Notes under the pieces: model-generated
What the model saw: the letters and a program-made list of their open reading frames with translations, nothing else
Databases searched by the model: none
What the model was told of the DNA's origin: nothing
From: Butyrivibrio fibrisolvens
GTDB lineage: Bacteria > Bacillota > Clostridia > Lachnospirales > Lachnospiraceae
Assembly (NCBI RefSeq): GCF_037113525.1
Contig: NZ_CP146963.1
Location: forward strand, 4,464,001 to 4,528,000
DNA length: 64,000 bases
Direction of reading: 5' to 3'
Translations under genes and position numbers: made by a program
Shown: in pieces, positions 43,005-49,755 of the stretch
How positions within the stretch are numbered: the first letter of the stretch is position 1
Layout: each line of letters begins with the position of its first letter

Positions 43005-43715
43005 TTACGATCTTTTAGCCTGACCGTAGTATGCGTTTGCACCATGCTTACGATAGTAATGCTTGTCCTGAAGTTCCTGTGGTGCAGGCTGTACGCGGGC
43101 ATTGATCACCTCACATCTGTAAGCCATCTTGGCAACTTCTTCTGTTACAACTGAATTGTGAACAGCATCCATACCATCTTTACCCCATGAAAATACTCCG
43201 TGGTTTTTGCAAAGAACAGCAGGAACTGCTACATGATCTTTACCCATTGCCTCAAACTCATTAACAATAAGATGTCCTGTATTTTCTTCGTAAGCATCTT
43301 CGATTTCTTCTTTTGTAAGGCATCTTACGCAAGGGATCTCGCCGTAGAAGTAATCAGCGTGAGTTGTACCATAGCATGGAATTCCGCGGCCTGCCTGAGC
43401 CCAGCTTGTAGCATAAGATGAGTGTGTATGAACTATACCCTTAACGCCCTTATCAGCCCATGCCTTATAGATCTCAACATGTGTAGGTGTATCTGATGAT
43501 GGATTAAGATCACCTTCAACCTTGTTGCCATTAAGGTCCATAACGACCATGTCTTCAGGCTTCATAACATCATAATCAACGCCGCTTGGTTTGATTACAA
43601 AGAGCTTTGTTTCAGGATCGTACTCAGAAACATTACCCCATGTGAATGTAACAAGACCATACTTTGGCAAAAGAATATTCGCCTCATATACTTTTTTCTT
43701 TAATTCTTCTAACAT
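43005..43715 (-). CDS. araD: L-ribulose-5-phosphate 4-epimerase
   Basis: Converts L-ribulose-5-phosphate to D-xylulose-5-phosphate, the third step of arabinose catabolism. 236 aa, class II aldolase/adducin family. The substrate loop is TWGNVSEYDPE; zinc ligands are in VHTHSSYATSWA (about 95-107) and the later His in LCKNHGVFSWG (about 170); THADYFYGEIP and the C-terminal HYYRKHGANAYYGQ are typical of AraD. GGAGAT precedes the start. Upstream is the FGGY kinase gene, 97 bases away. Confidence 0.95.
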   Translation of the reverse strand: MLEELKKKVYEANILLPKYGLVTFTWGNVSEYDPETKLFVIKPSGVDYDVMKPEDMVVMDLNGNKVEGDLNPSSDTPTHVEIYKAWADKGVKGIVHTHSSYATSWAQAGRGIPCYGTTHADYFYGEIPCVRCLTKEEIEDAYEENTGHLIVNEFEAMGKDHVAVPAVLCKNHGVFSWGKDGMDAVHNSVVTEEVAKMAYRCEVINARVQPAPQELQDKHYYRKHGANAYYGQAKRS

Positions 43716-43729
43716 TTGAAAATCTCCTA

Positions 43730-43744
43730 TATACCTTTTGTATA
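43730..43744. promoter_or_regulatory. operator-like palindrome before araD
   Basis: TATAC-CTTTT-GTATA, 15 bp, lies 14 bases before the araD start. A similar ATACA-TCTTT-TGTAT is at 48133-48147 in the araR leader. AraR binding is possible; both might instead be RNA stems. Confidence 0.3.
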
Positions 43745-43767
43745 GATAGTTATTTTTTACTAATCAA

Positions 43768-43796
43768 ATAAGTGTATCGTTACAGGATACACTTAT
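43768..43796 (-). other. 11-bp perfect hairpin between kinase and araD genes
   Basis: ATAAGTGTATC pairs with GATACACTTAT around 7 bases. There is no U-run, so an mRNA processing or stabilising stem is more likely than a terminator. Confidence 0.55.
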
Positions 43797-43812
43797 ATGA
43801 TATTTTTACTAT

Positions 43813-45405
43813 TTATTTAAGGGTCTCACATGCTGCGCGCTCTGCAGGAAGTACTGCAAGATAATCTTCCATGAACTTGTCAAATCCCTTTACATCTTCT
43901 GCGTTCGGCATGCAGGATTCAACCTTGCCTTCCTTGAACACTTTGTTTGCAAGGTAATCTTCAAGTCCTTCTCCATCCTCTTTTTCCAGCATGAAGGATG
44001 CAAGGATAGCCTGGCCCCATGGTCCGCCTTCACCGGCTGTTTCCATCATACGGATCTCTGTGTTAAGGGCTGCTGCCATAACTCTGTCGCCTGCGCCTCT
44101 AACCTTGAAGAATCCGCCCTGGCCATAGAAGTAGTCAGCCTGAACACCTTCTTCTTTCATAAGGATATCGTTACCAGCCTTTAAAGCGCCGAGTGCTGTG
44201 TAAAGGTGTGTACGCATGAAGTTTGCAAGATTCATCTTGGCATCAGGACGACGTACGAAGAGAGGTCTTCCTTCATTGAAGCCTGTGATGTTCTCACCTG
44301 ATACATAGTTGTATGCCATAAGGCCGCCGCAATCTGCATCGCCGTTTTCAAGAGCGTTGAGATAGAGCTTGCCATAAAGGTCGTTGTCACTGATATCGTT
44401 ACCTGTAAGGTGAGCGAACTCTCTAAAGAGTCCTACATATGCATTAAGATCTGATGTACAGTTGTTGCAGTGTACCATTGCAACCTGCTCGCCATCAGGA
44501 GTTGTTACAAGGTCAAGTTCGTCGTGAGCTTTCTTTAGATCTTTTTCCAAAACTACCATTGAGAATACTGATGTACCTGCGGAGATGTTACCTGTACGCT
44601 TTGCAACAGAGTTAGTTGCAACCATACCTGTACCTGCGTCTCCTTCAGGAGGACATACAGGGCAGCCGGCCTTAAGTGCGCCTGTTACGTCAAGCTTCTT
44701 AGCGCCTTCTTCTGTAAGTGTGCCTGCCTTCTCGCCAGCAACAAGGTTCTTAGGAAGGATGTCTCTGATCTTCCATGGAAGATTCTTGTCAGCAATAAGC
44801 TCATCGAACTGGTCGAGCATCTTCTGGTTGTAATCCTTGATAGAGGAGTCGATAGGGAACATACCTGATCCGTCGCCGATACCGATAACCTTCTCACCTG
44901 TCATCTGCCAGTGGATATAACCTGCAAGTGTTGTAACAAATGCGATGTCTTTAACATGCTCTTCGCCATTAAGGATTGCCTGATAAAGGTGAGCGATAGA
45001 CCATCTCTGAGGGATGTGATATCCAAAAAGGTCTGTAAGCTTCTTGGAAGCTTCTTCTGTGATGGAATTTCTCCATGTACGGAATGGAACAAGGAGGTTA
45101 CCATCCTTATCAAATGCCATATAACCGTGCATCATTGCTGAAAATCCAAGTGCACCGATCTCAGTAAGGTCTTCGCCGTATTTTTCTTTAACATCTTCAG
45201 CAAGTTTCTTGTAGCAGTCCTGAAGGCCTGTCCATATATCATCAAGTGAATATGTCCATATTCCGTTTTCAAGTCTGTTCTCCCATGTGTGACCACCCTG
45301 TGCGATAACATTGTGATCCACATCTGTCAGAACTGCCTTGATTCTTGTAGAACCAAACTCTATTCCGACAACTGTCTTTCCGCTTTTAATAATCTCCTTA
45401 CTCAT
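43813..45405 (-). CDS. FGGY-family carbohydrate kinase, probable L-ribulokinase
   Basis: 530 aa. The N-terminal phosphate motif is VVGIEFGSTRIKAVLTD (about 12-28); the second domain begins near PPEGDAGTGMVATNSV, with the adenosine-site GNISAGTSVFS (about 285) and GGFFKVRGAGDRVMAAAL (about 430). ATP-dependent phosphorylation of L-ribulose is inferred from its position between araA and araD. It looks more like the xylulokinase/COG1070 branch than canonical AraB, as reported for the non-orthologous clostridial ribulokinase AraK, so the usual symbol is withheld. Xylulokinase activity is the main alternative. Confidence 0.85.
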   Translation of the reverse strand: MSKEIIKSGKTVVGIEFGSTRIKAVLTDVDHNVIAQGGHTWENRLENGIWTYSLDDIWTGLQDCYKKLAEDVKEKYGEDLTEIGALGFSAMMHGYMAFDKDGNLLVPFRTWRNSITEEASKKLTDLFGYHIPQRWSIAHLYQAILNGEEHVKDIAFVTTLAGYIHWQMTGEKVIGIGDGSGMFPIDSSIKDYNQKMLDQFDELIADKNLPWKIRDILPKNLVAGEKAGTLTEEGAKKLDVTGALKAGCPVCPPEGDAGTGMVATNSVAKRTGNISAGTSVFSMVVLEKDLKKAHDELDLVTTPDGEQVAMVHCNNCTSDLNAYVGLFREFAHLTGNDISDNDLYGKLYLNALENGDADCGGLMAYNYVSGENITGFNEGRPLFVRRPDAKMNLANFMRTHLYTALGALKAGNDILMKEEGVQADYFYGQGGFFKVRGAGDRVMAAALNTEIRMMETAGEGGPWGQAILASFMLEKEDGEGLEDYLANKVFKEGKVESCMPNAEDVKGFDKFMEDYLAVLPAERAACETLK

Positions 45406-45502
45406 AGTCTCTCCTTATTTCTTTTGAAATACTATTTATATATTTTATATTCGTGATAATATATCCAGTCTCATGTATTAACATGGGTTTAATGCATCAT
45501 CT

Positions 45503-47005
45503 TTAGCGTCTTCCAAAATACATCTCATTCCATCTAAGCTCATTCTTGAGGCTGCGAAGATCTGTATTATTATCGATGACAACGCTCTCAATTCCGAATG
45601 CATCTGCAAGATCTACCATCTGCTGTGCATTAAGATCATATGAGAATGATGTATGATGTGCTCCGCCTGCAAGGATCCATGCCGCTGCGCCAGTCTTAAG
45701 ATCAGGCTCAGGTGTCCAGAATGCTGTAGCTACAGGAAGTTTTGGCATCTCTTTTTCTGTCTTCTTTACATCTACGCAGGAGATGATAAGACGGAATCTG
45801 TGTCCAAGGTCGATAAGTGAACATGCAACACCTTTTCCTTCTTTACCTGTAAATACAAGACGTGCAGGATCTTCTCTGTTACCCATGGAAAGAGGACAAA
45901 CCTTAATTGAGATATCGCCGTCAGCAATTGAAGGACATACTTCGAGCATGTGTGCCTGAAGGATACCTTCTTTGCCCTTAACGAAATTGTAGGTGTAATC
46001 TTCCATGAAAGATGTACCCTTGGCATCCTTCTTGCCTGCTGTCATGAGTTTCATGAGACGTACAAGAGCTGCTGTCTTCCAGTCTCCTTCTGCACCGAAT
46101 CCGTAACCATCTTCCATAAGTCTCTGAATTGAAAGGCCTGGAAGCTGCTTAAGTCCGCCAAGCATACCAAAGTGTGTTACTACCGCATGATAGTTATTTT
46201 CTTCAAGGAACTTTCTAAGACCTATTTCCTGGCGAGCCTGAACAGATACATGCTTTCTAAACTCATCAGCATCTCTACCTTCAAGAAGGATTTTATATTT
46301 TGAGTAATACTCATCTGTAAGAGCATTAGTATCAGAATCAGATACTGCATTTACGATCTCAACAAGATCATTGACGTTGTAGTGGTCAATCTCCCATCCA
46401 AACTTGATCTGGGCTTCAACCTTATCACCTTCTGTTACGGCAACATTATTCATGTTGTCACCAAAACGACATACACGAATGTGTGATGACTCGATGGCAC
46501 CAACTGCTGTATACATCCATCCGGCAAGCTCTTCTACAACTTCAGGATCCTGCCAGTGGCCCACGATCACTTTTCTCTCAATTCCCATGCGGGATACGAT
46601 ATGACCATATTCTCTGTCGCCATGTGCTGACTGGTTCTCATTCATGAAGTCCATATCAATTGTGTCATATGGAATCTCTTCATTGAACTGTGTATGAAGA
46701 TGACAAAGCGGCTTACGAAACTCCTGAAGTCCCAGGATCCACATCTTTGCTGGTGAGAAAGTATGCATCCATGTGATGACACCTGCACATTCAGGATCAT
46801 TGTTGGCATCATTAAATGTCTGTCTGATCGAAGCCTGGCTGATAAGTGTTGGTTTAAGTACAACTTCAAACGGAAGCTTGCCGCTTGCGTTTAATCCCGC
46901 AACGATCTCTTTAGAATGATCTGCAACTTTTCTTAAGCATTCATCACCGTAAAGGTCCTGTGAACCTGTTGCAAACCAAAACTTGTAACTTTTTGTAAAC
47001 TGCAT
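45503..47005 (-). CDS. araA: L-arabinose isomerase
   Basis: Isomerises L-arabinose to L-ribulose. 500 aa, the standard length. Conserved parts include FWFATGSQDLYG at the start, CAGVITWMHTFSPAKMWI (about 75-95), HTQFNEEIPYDTIDMDFMN, the metal-ligand segments YGFGAEGDWKTAALVR and FMEDYTYNF (Glu), LEVCPSI, and the C-terminal His pair in ILAGGAHHTSFSYDL. It follows araR after 12 bases with an AGGAGG-type site, so regulator and isomerase share a transcript. Confidence 0.97.
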   Translation of the reverse strand: MQFTKSYKFWFATGSQDLYGDECLRKVADHSKEIVAGLNASGKLPFEVVLKPTLISQASIRQTFNDANNDPECAGVITWMHTFSPAKMWILGLQEFRKPLCHLHTQFNEEIPYDTIDMDFMNENQSAHGDREYGHIVSRMGIERKVIVGHWQDPEVVEELAGWMYTAVGAIESSHIRVCRFGDNMNNVAVTEGDKVEAQIKFGWEIDHYNVNDLVEIVNAVSDSDTNALTDEYYSKYKILLEGRDADEFRKHVSVQARQEIGLRKFLEENNYHAVVTHFGMLGGLKQLPGLSIQRLMEDGYGFGAEGDWKTAALVRLMKLMTAGKKDAKGTSFMEDYTYNFVKGKEGILQAHMLEVCPSIADGDISIKVCPLSMGNREDPARLVFTGKEGKGVACSLIDLGHRFRLIISCVDVKKTEKEMPKLPVATAFWTPEPDLKTGAAAWILAGGAHHTSFSYDLNAQQMVDLADAFGIESVVIDNNTDLRSLKNELRWNEMYFGRR

Positions 47006-47017
47006 TTTCTTTTCCTC

Positions 47018-48082
47018 CTATTTTATGTTCCTTACAGATCCTCTCTGTATTACATCTTCTATAAATTCATATGTTGCATCATAGTTTCTGTTATGAATAA
47101 GATGGATAATGTTCTCTGCTGCCTTCTCTCCAAGCCTTTCCTTAGGATGGGGCACGGAATCAAGTTCAAAGCCGTTCATCTTGGCCATATCCGAATCATC
47201 CATACTTACAACCGACATACGCTTTGGAACCATTATTCCTGCAGCATGAAGGACACCTATGGCATCAACCGCAACCTGGTCATTGTAGGCAAAAAGCGCT
47301 GTGCAGCCGTCAAATCTCCTGCGGATCCTGTCGTAATTATCTTTCATATGGGATATATCATCTGTATCAAGCCAGACAACCCACTCATCACTTACCGTAA
47401 TGCCCGCTTCCATCATAGCCTTTAAATATCCGCTGTAGCGCTCATGTCCCTGCCTGTCATCAAGCTTTAATATGCAGGCAATGTTCCTGTGACCTGCATC
47501 TATCAGCTCTTTGACCGCGCGGTAAGCGCATTCCTTATCTGCAAGTGATACATGCGGGAATGGGAGCTGGGTATAATTACTGTTTAGGAAAAGAATCCTC
47601 GTGCCTTTTTTATCAAGTTCGGCAAGAAGGTCTATATTAGGATTGGGAAGAGCACTTCTTGAAGGTTCTATAAGAAGTCCTGCCACGTCTCCATTATCAA
47701 GGAGATCCTGAAGGATAGCCCTTTCCTTGGTAAAAGTATTACCTGTAAATGAAAGCTGCATGGTATAGCCATACTCTGTCAGCTTGTTCTCAATTCCCTG
47801 AATTGTCTTTGGAAAAATATAGCTGTCGACGTAGGTTGTAACTACAGCTATTCTCTTGGAAGAGTTCTCTACAAAATCGCCTTTTACATAGGTACCGCTT
47901 CCTCGTTCTGCAGTCAGCTTACCTTCTTCAATCAGATATGCAATAGCGTGACGAACTGTCTGTCTGCTGATGCCAAACTTCCTGCAAAGTTCATTCTCAG
48001 ATGGTATCTTACTTCCCGGAGGATAATCCCCCTTGTCGATCTGCTCGGATATCCATCCGACTATCTCCTGGTATTTAGCCAT
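47018..48082 (-). CDS. araR: GntR-HTH/LacI-sensor arabinose repressor
   Basis: 354 aa with the chimeric architecture of AraR: an N-terminal GntR winged helix (YQEIVGWISEQIDKGDYPPG, KFGISRQTVRHAIAYLIEEGKL, ERGSGTYV) and a C-terminal LacI-like sugar-binding domain (about 75-350, including LLAELDKKGTRILFLNSNY and FDGCTALFAYNDQVAVDAIG). It is the first gene of the arabinose operon. Arabinose would release it from operators in its own promoter region (48133-48330) and possibly before the transketolase genes, giving autoregulation. This assignment rests on architecture plus context. Confidence 0.93.
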   Translation of the reverse strand: MAKYQEIVGWISEQIDKGDYPPGSKIPSENELCRKFGISRQTVRHAIAYLIEEGKLTAERGSGTYVKGDFVENSSKRIAVVTTYVDSYIFPKTIQGIENKLTEYGYTMQLSFTGNTFTKERAILQDLLDNGDVAGLLIEPSRSALPNPNIDLLAELDKKGTRILFLNSNYTQLPFPHVSLADKECAYRAVKELIDAGHRNIACILKLDDRQGHERYSGYLKAMMEAGITVSDEWVVWLDTDDISHMKDNYDRIRRRFDGCTALFAYNDQVAVDAIGVLHAAGIMVPKRMSVVSMDDSDMAKMNGFELDSVPHPKERLGEKAAENIIHLIHNRNYDATYEFIEDVIQRGSVRNIK

Positions 48083-48132
48083 ATATCCCTTGTCAGCCCC
48101 TTTTCGAAGTTGTATTGTTGTAGATTTAAAGA

Positions 48133-48147
48133 ATACATCTTTTGTAT
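48133..48147. promoter_or_regulatory. operator-like palindrome in the araR leader
   Basis: ATACA-TCTTT-TGTAT, 15 bp. A related palindrome stands before araD at 43730. An inverted pair AGATACAAG/CTTGTATCT also spans 48179-48250 around the araR transcription start. Confidence 0.3.
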
Positions 48148-48251
48148 ATCAATCCGTTTTTACAGCCTGAAATGTAAAAAGATACAAGCCCGCAAAGAAC
48201 TCATTCCTTCTTGAATCTATAATTCATGAATGCACAAAGACTTGTATCTCT

Positions 48252-48280
48252 ATAATAGATAGTGGCACCAGCTATGTCAA
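48252..48280 (-). promoter_or_regulatory. sigma-A promoter of araR-araA
   Basis: On the minus strand TTGACA (48280-48275) and TATTAT (48257-48252) are separated by 17 bases. The start would be near 48245, leaving a leader of about 160 bases, inside a CTTGTATCT half-site. Confidence 0.75.
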
Positions 48281-48318
48281 CAACTTATGCCAGTTAAATA
48301 TATACAATCATTTAAAGA

Positions 48319-48330
48319 TGTATATGTACA
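48319..48330. promoter_or_regulatory. candidate AraR operator
   Basis: TGTATATGTACA matches the core of the B. subtilis AraR box (TGTACGTACA) with two changed central bases. It lies between the araR promoter and the brnT promoter. Confidence 0.45.
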
Positions 48331-48355
48331 ACTTTTTTTGCTTTACATGCGTAAA

Positions 48356-48384
48356 TTGACATTTAATTACATCATAATTATAAT
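48356..48384 (+). promoter_or_regulatory. consensus promoter of the brnT/brnA module
   Basis: TTGACA at 48356-48361 and TATAAT at 48379-48384 with 17-base spacing, a perfect sigma-A consensus. The predicted start coincides with the brnT ATG at 48391. A second overlapping TATAAT at 48384-48389 would be 22 bases from the -35 and is less likely. Confidence 0.8.
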
Positions 48385-48390
48385 ATAATT

Positions 48391-48684
48391 ATGAATGACA
48401 TTAGATTTGAATGGGATGAAAACAAAAATCGGATCAATATAAATAAACACGGATTAAGTTTTAATGAAGCAAAGACTGTATTTTATGATACCAATGCAAT
48501 TCTTTTCGATGACCCAGATCATTCTGAAAACGAAGACAGATTTTTGATAATAGGATTCACTAAATCAGAAAAATTATGTATAGTCAGTCATTGCTACAGA
48601 CAAGATGACGTAATCCGACTTATCTCTGCAAGAAAAGCAACTACATCAGAAGCTTCATTTTATGAAGAATATAACGGAGGTTAA
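48391..48684 (+). CDS. brnT: BrnT-family toxin
   Basis: 97-aa RelE-fold ribonuclease toxin. The BrnT signature is clear: FEWDENKNRININKHGLSFNEA (about 6-27), LFDDPDHSENEDRFLIIGFT, and the C-terminal RLISARKATTSEASFYEEY with the conserved Arg and Lys. It would cleave RNA and halt translation when free. No Shine-Dalgarno precedes the ATG, and the promoter predicts a transcript beginning at or next to the start codon. It ends 4 bases before the antitoxin start, and the brnA ribosome site lies inside its 3' end. Confidence 0.88.
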   Translation: MNDIRFEWDENKNRININKHGLSFNEAKTVFYDTNAILFDDPDHSENEDRFLIIGFTKSEKLCIVSHCYRQDDVIRLISARKATTSEASFYEEYNGG

Positions 48685-48688
48685 TAAT

Positions 48689-48904
48689 ATGCGCAAAGAA
48701 TATGATATTAGCAATTTAAATCCGAGAAAAAATCCTTACGCTAAACAGCTAAAAAAACAAATAACTATGAACATCAGTATCACCACTATCAATTATTTTA
48801 AGGAGCAATCTGAAGAAACTGGTATCCCCTATCAGACTCTTATAAACCTCTATCTCACAGATTGTGCTGAGCACAAGAAAAAGCTTTCAATGACTTGGAA
48901 TTGA
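48689..48904 (+). CDS. brnA: BrnA-type antitoxin
   Basis: 71-aa protein from ATG 48689, preceded by a strong GGAGG; an upstream in-frame ATG at 48662 lies inside brnT. The C-terminal half looks like a ribbon-helix-helix DNA-binding domain (ITMNISITTINYFKEQSEETG, then YQTLINLYLTDC). It should bind and neutralise BrnT and repress the module's promoter. The toxin-first order is typical of BrnTA. Confidence 0.82.
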   Translation: MRKEYDISNLNPRKNPYAKQLKKQITMNISITTINYFKEQSEETGIPYQTLINLYLTDCAEHKKKLSMTWN

Positions 48905-48963
48905 TTTCGGATTCTTATTTATTGTTTTATAACGTAAACCAGCCCCAAAAAGAATAATTCATT

Positions 48964-49632
48964 ATGAGTAAAATACAATTTCCTAAACCCGGCAATTTCA
49001 TATACCCCGTTCCGGCTGTTATGGTCAGCTGCCAGAGCGATAACGAAAAACCCAATATAATAACTATTGCGTGGACCGGTACTGTATGTTCAGATCCTCC
49101 AATGGCCTATATTTCTGTAAGAAAAGAAAGGCATTCCTATCAGATGATAAAGGACAGCGGATGCTTTGTAATAAATCTTCCTGACAAGGATCTGGCTCAT
49201 GCTTGCGACTACTGCGGCTGCACCTCAGGACGAAAGGTTGATAAATTCAAAGAATGTCACTTAACTCCTGTAAAGAGTTCAGTAGTATCTGCTCCCATGA
49301 TAGAGGAAGCACCTGTATCTATCGAGTGCAAAGTAACTCAGGTAATCCCCCTCGGAACGCACGATATGTTCCTTGCTGAAGTTGTGGCCGTTCATGTAGA
49401 TGAGAAATATATGGATGAAAAGAACGCATTCCATATGGATGACATAGGAATGTTTGCATATGAACACGGAACCTACAGAGAACTTGGCGCCAAACTTGGA
49501 ACTTTCGGATATTCAGTCAGGAAGAAGCCGACCGCTTCTAAGCCTTCTTCCAAGAAGCCCCAAAACTCTGCTTCACATGCTTCAAAAAGCAAGAAAAAGA
49601 CCCGTTCTTCTCGTAACAAGAAAAAGACTTAA
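48964..49632 (+). CDS. flavin reductase-like domain protein with basic C-terminal tail
   Basis: 222 aa. Residues 1-180 form the FMN-binding split barrel of the flavin reductase/FlaRed family (PVPAVMVSCQSDNEKPNIITIAWTG, PPMAYISVRKERHSYQMIKD, FVINLPDKDLAHACDYCGCTSG). The CDYCGC cysteines near 83 are typical of Clostridia members. The last 38 residues are almost entirely Lys, Ser, Pro and Arg, a disordered tail that could bind nucleic acid or a partner. The start lies 59 bases after brnA; no good ribosome site is visible. Confidence 0.85.
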   Translation: MSKIQFPKPGNFIYPVPAVMVSCQSDNEKPNIITIAWTGTVCSDPPMAYISVRKERHSYQMIKDSGCFVINLPDKDLAHACDYCGCTSGRKVDKFKECHLTPVKSSVVSAPMIEEAPVSIECKVTQVIPLGTHDMFLAEVVAVHVDEKYMDEKNAFHMDDIGMFAYEHGTYRELGAKLGTFGYSVRKKPTASKPSSKKPQNSASHASKSKKKTRSSRNKKKT

Positions 49633-49642
49633 GCCAGTAATT

Positions 49643-49672
49643 AAGGCCGCAGGTAAATCCTGCGACCTTTTC
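49643..49672 (+). terminator. intrinsic terminator after the flavin reductase gene
   Basis: GGCCGCAGG pairs with CCTGCGACC (one mismatch) around a 5-base loop, followed by TTTTCC. Confidence 0.75.
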
Positions 49673-49755
49673 CATTTCCCACAATATCTTCAATTCAAAC
49701 TTCGCACATATAAACCGTAGCCAATACCCCTTTATATGCGCGAAGTTTCAACTCT

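Noticed and set aside
48179..48250. AGATACAAG/CTTGTATCT pair as a hairpin or mobile-element ends
   Set aside because: The 9-base arms are too far apart for a stable stem and match operator half-sites near the araR start better.
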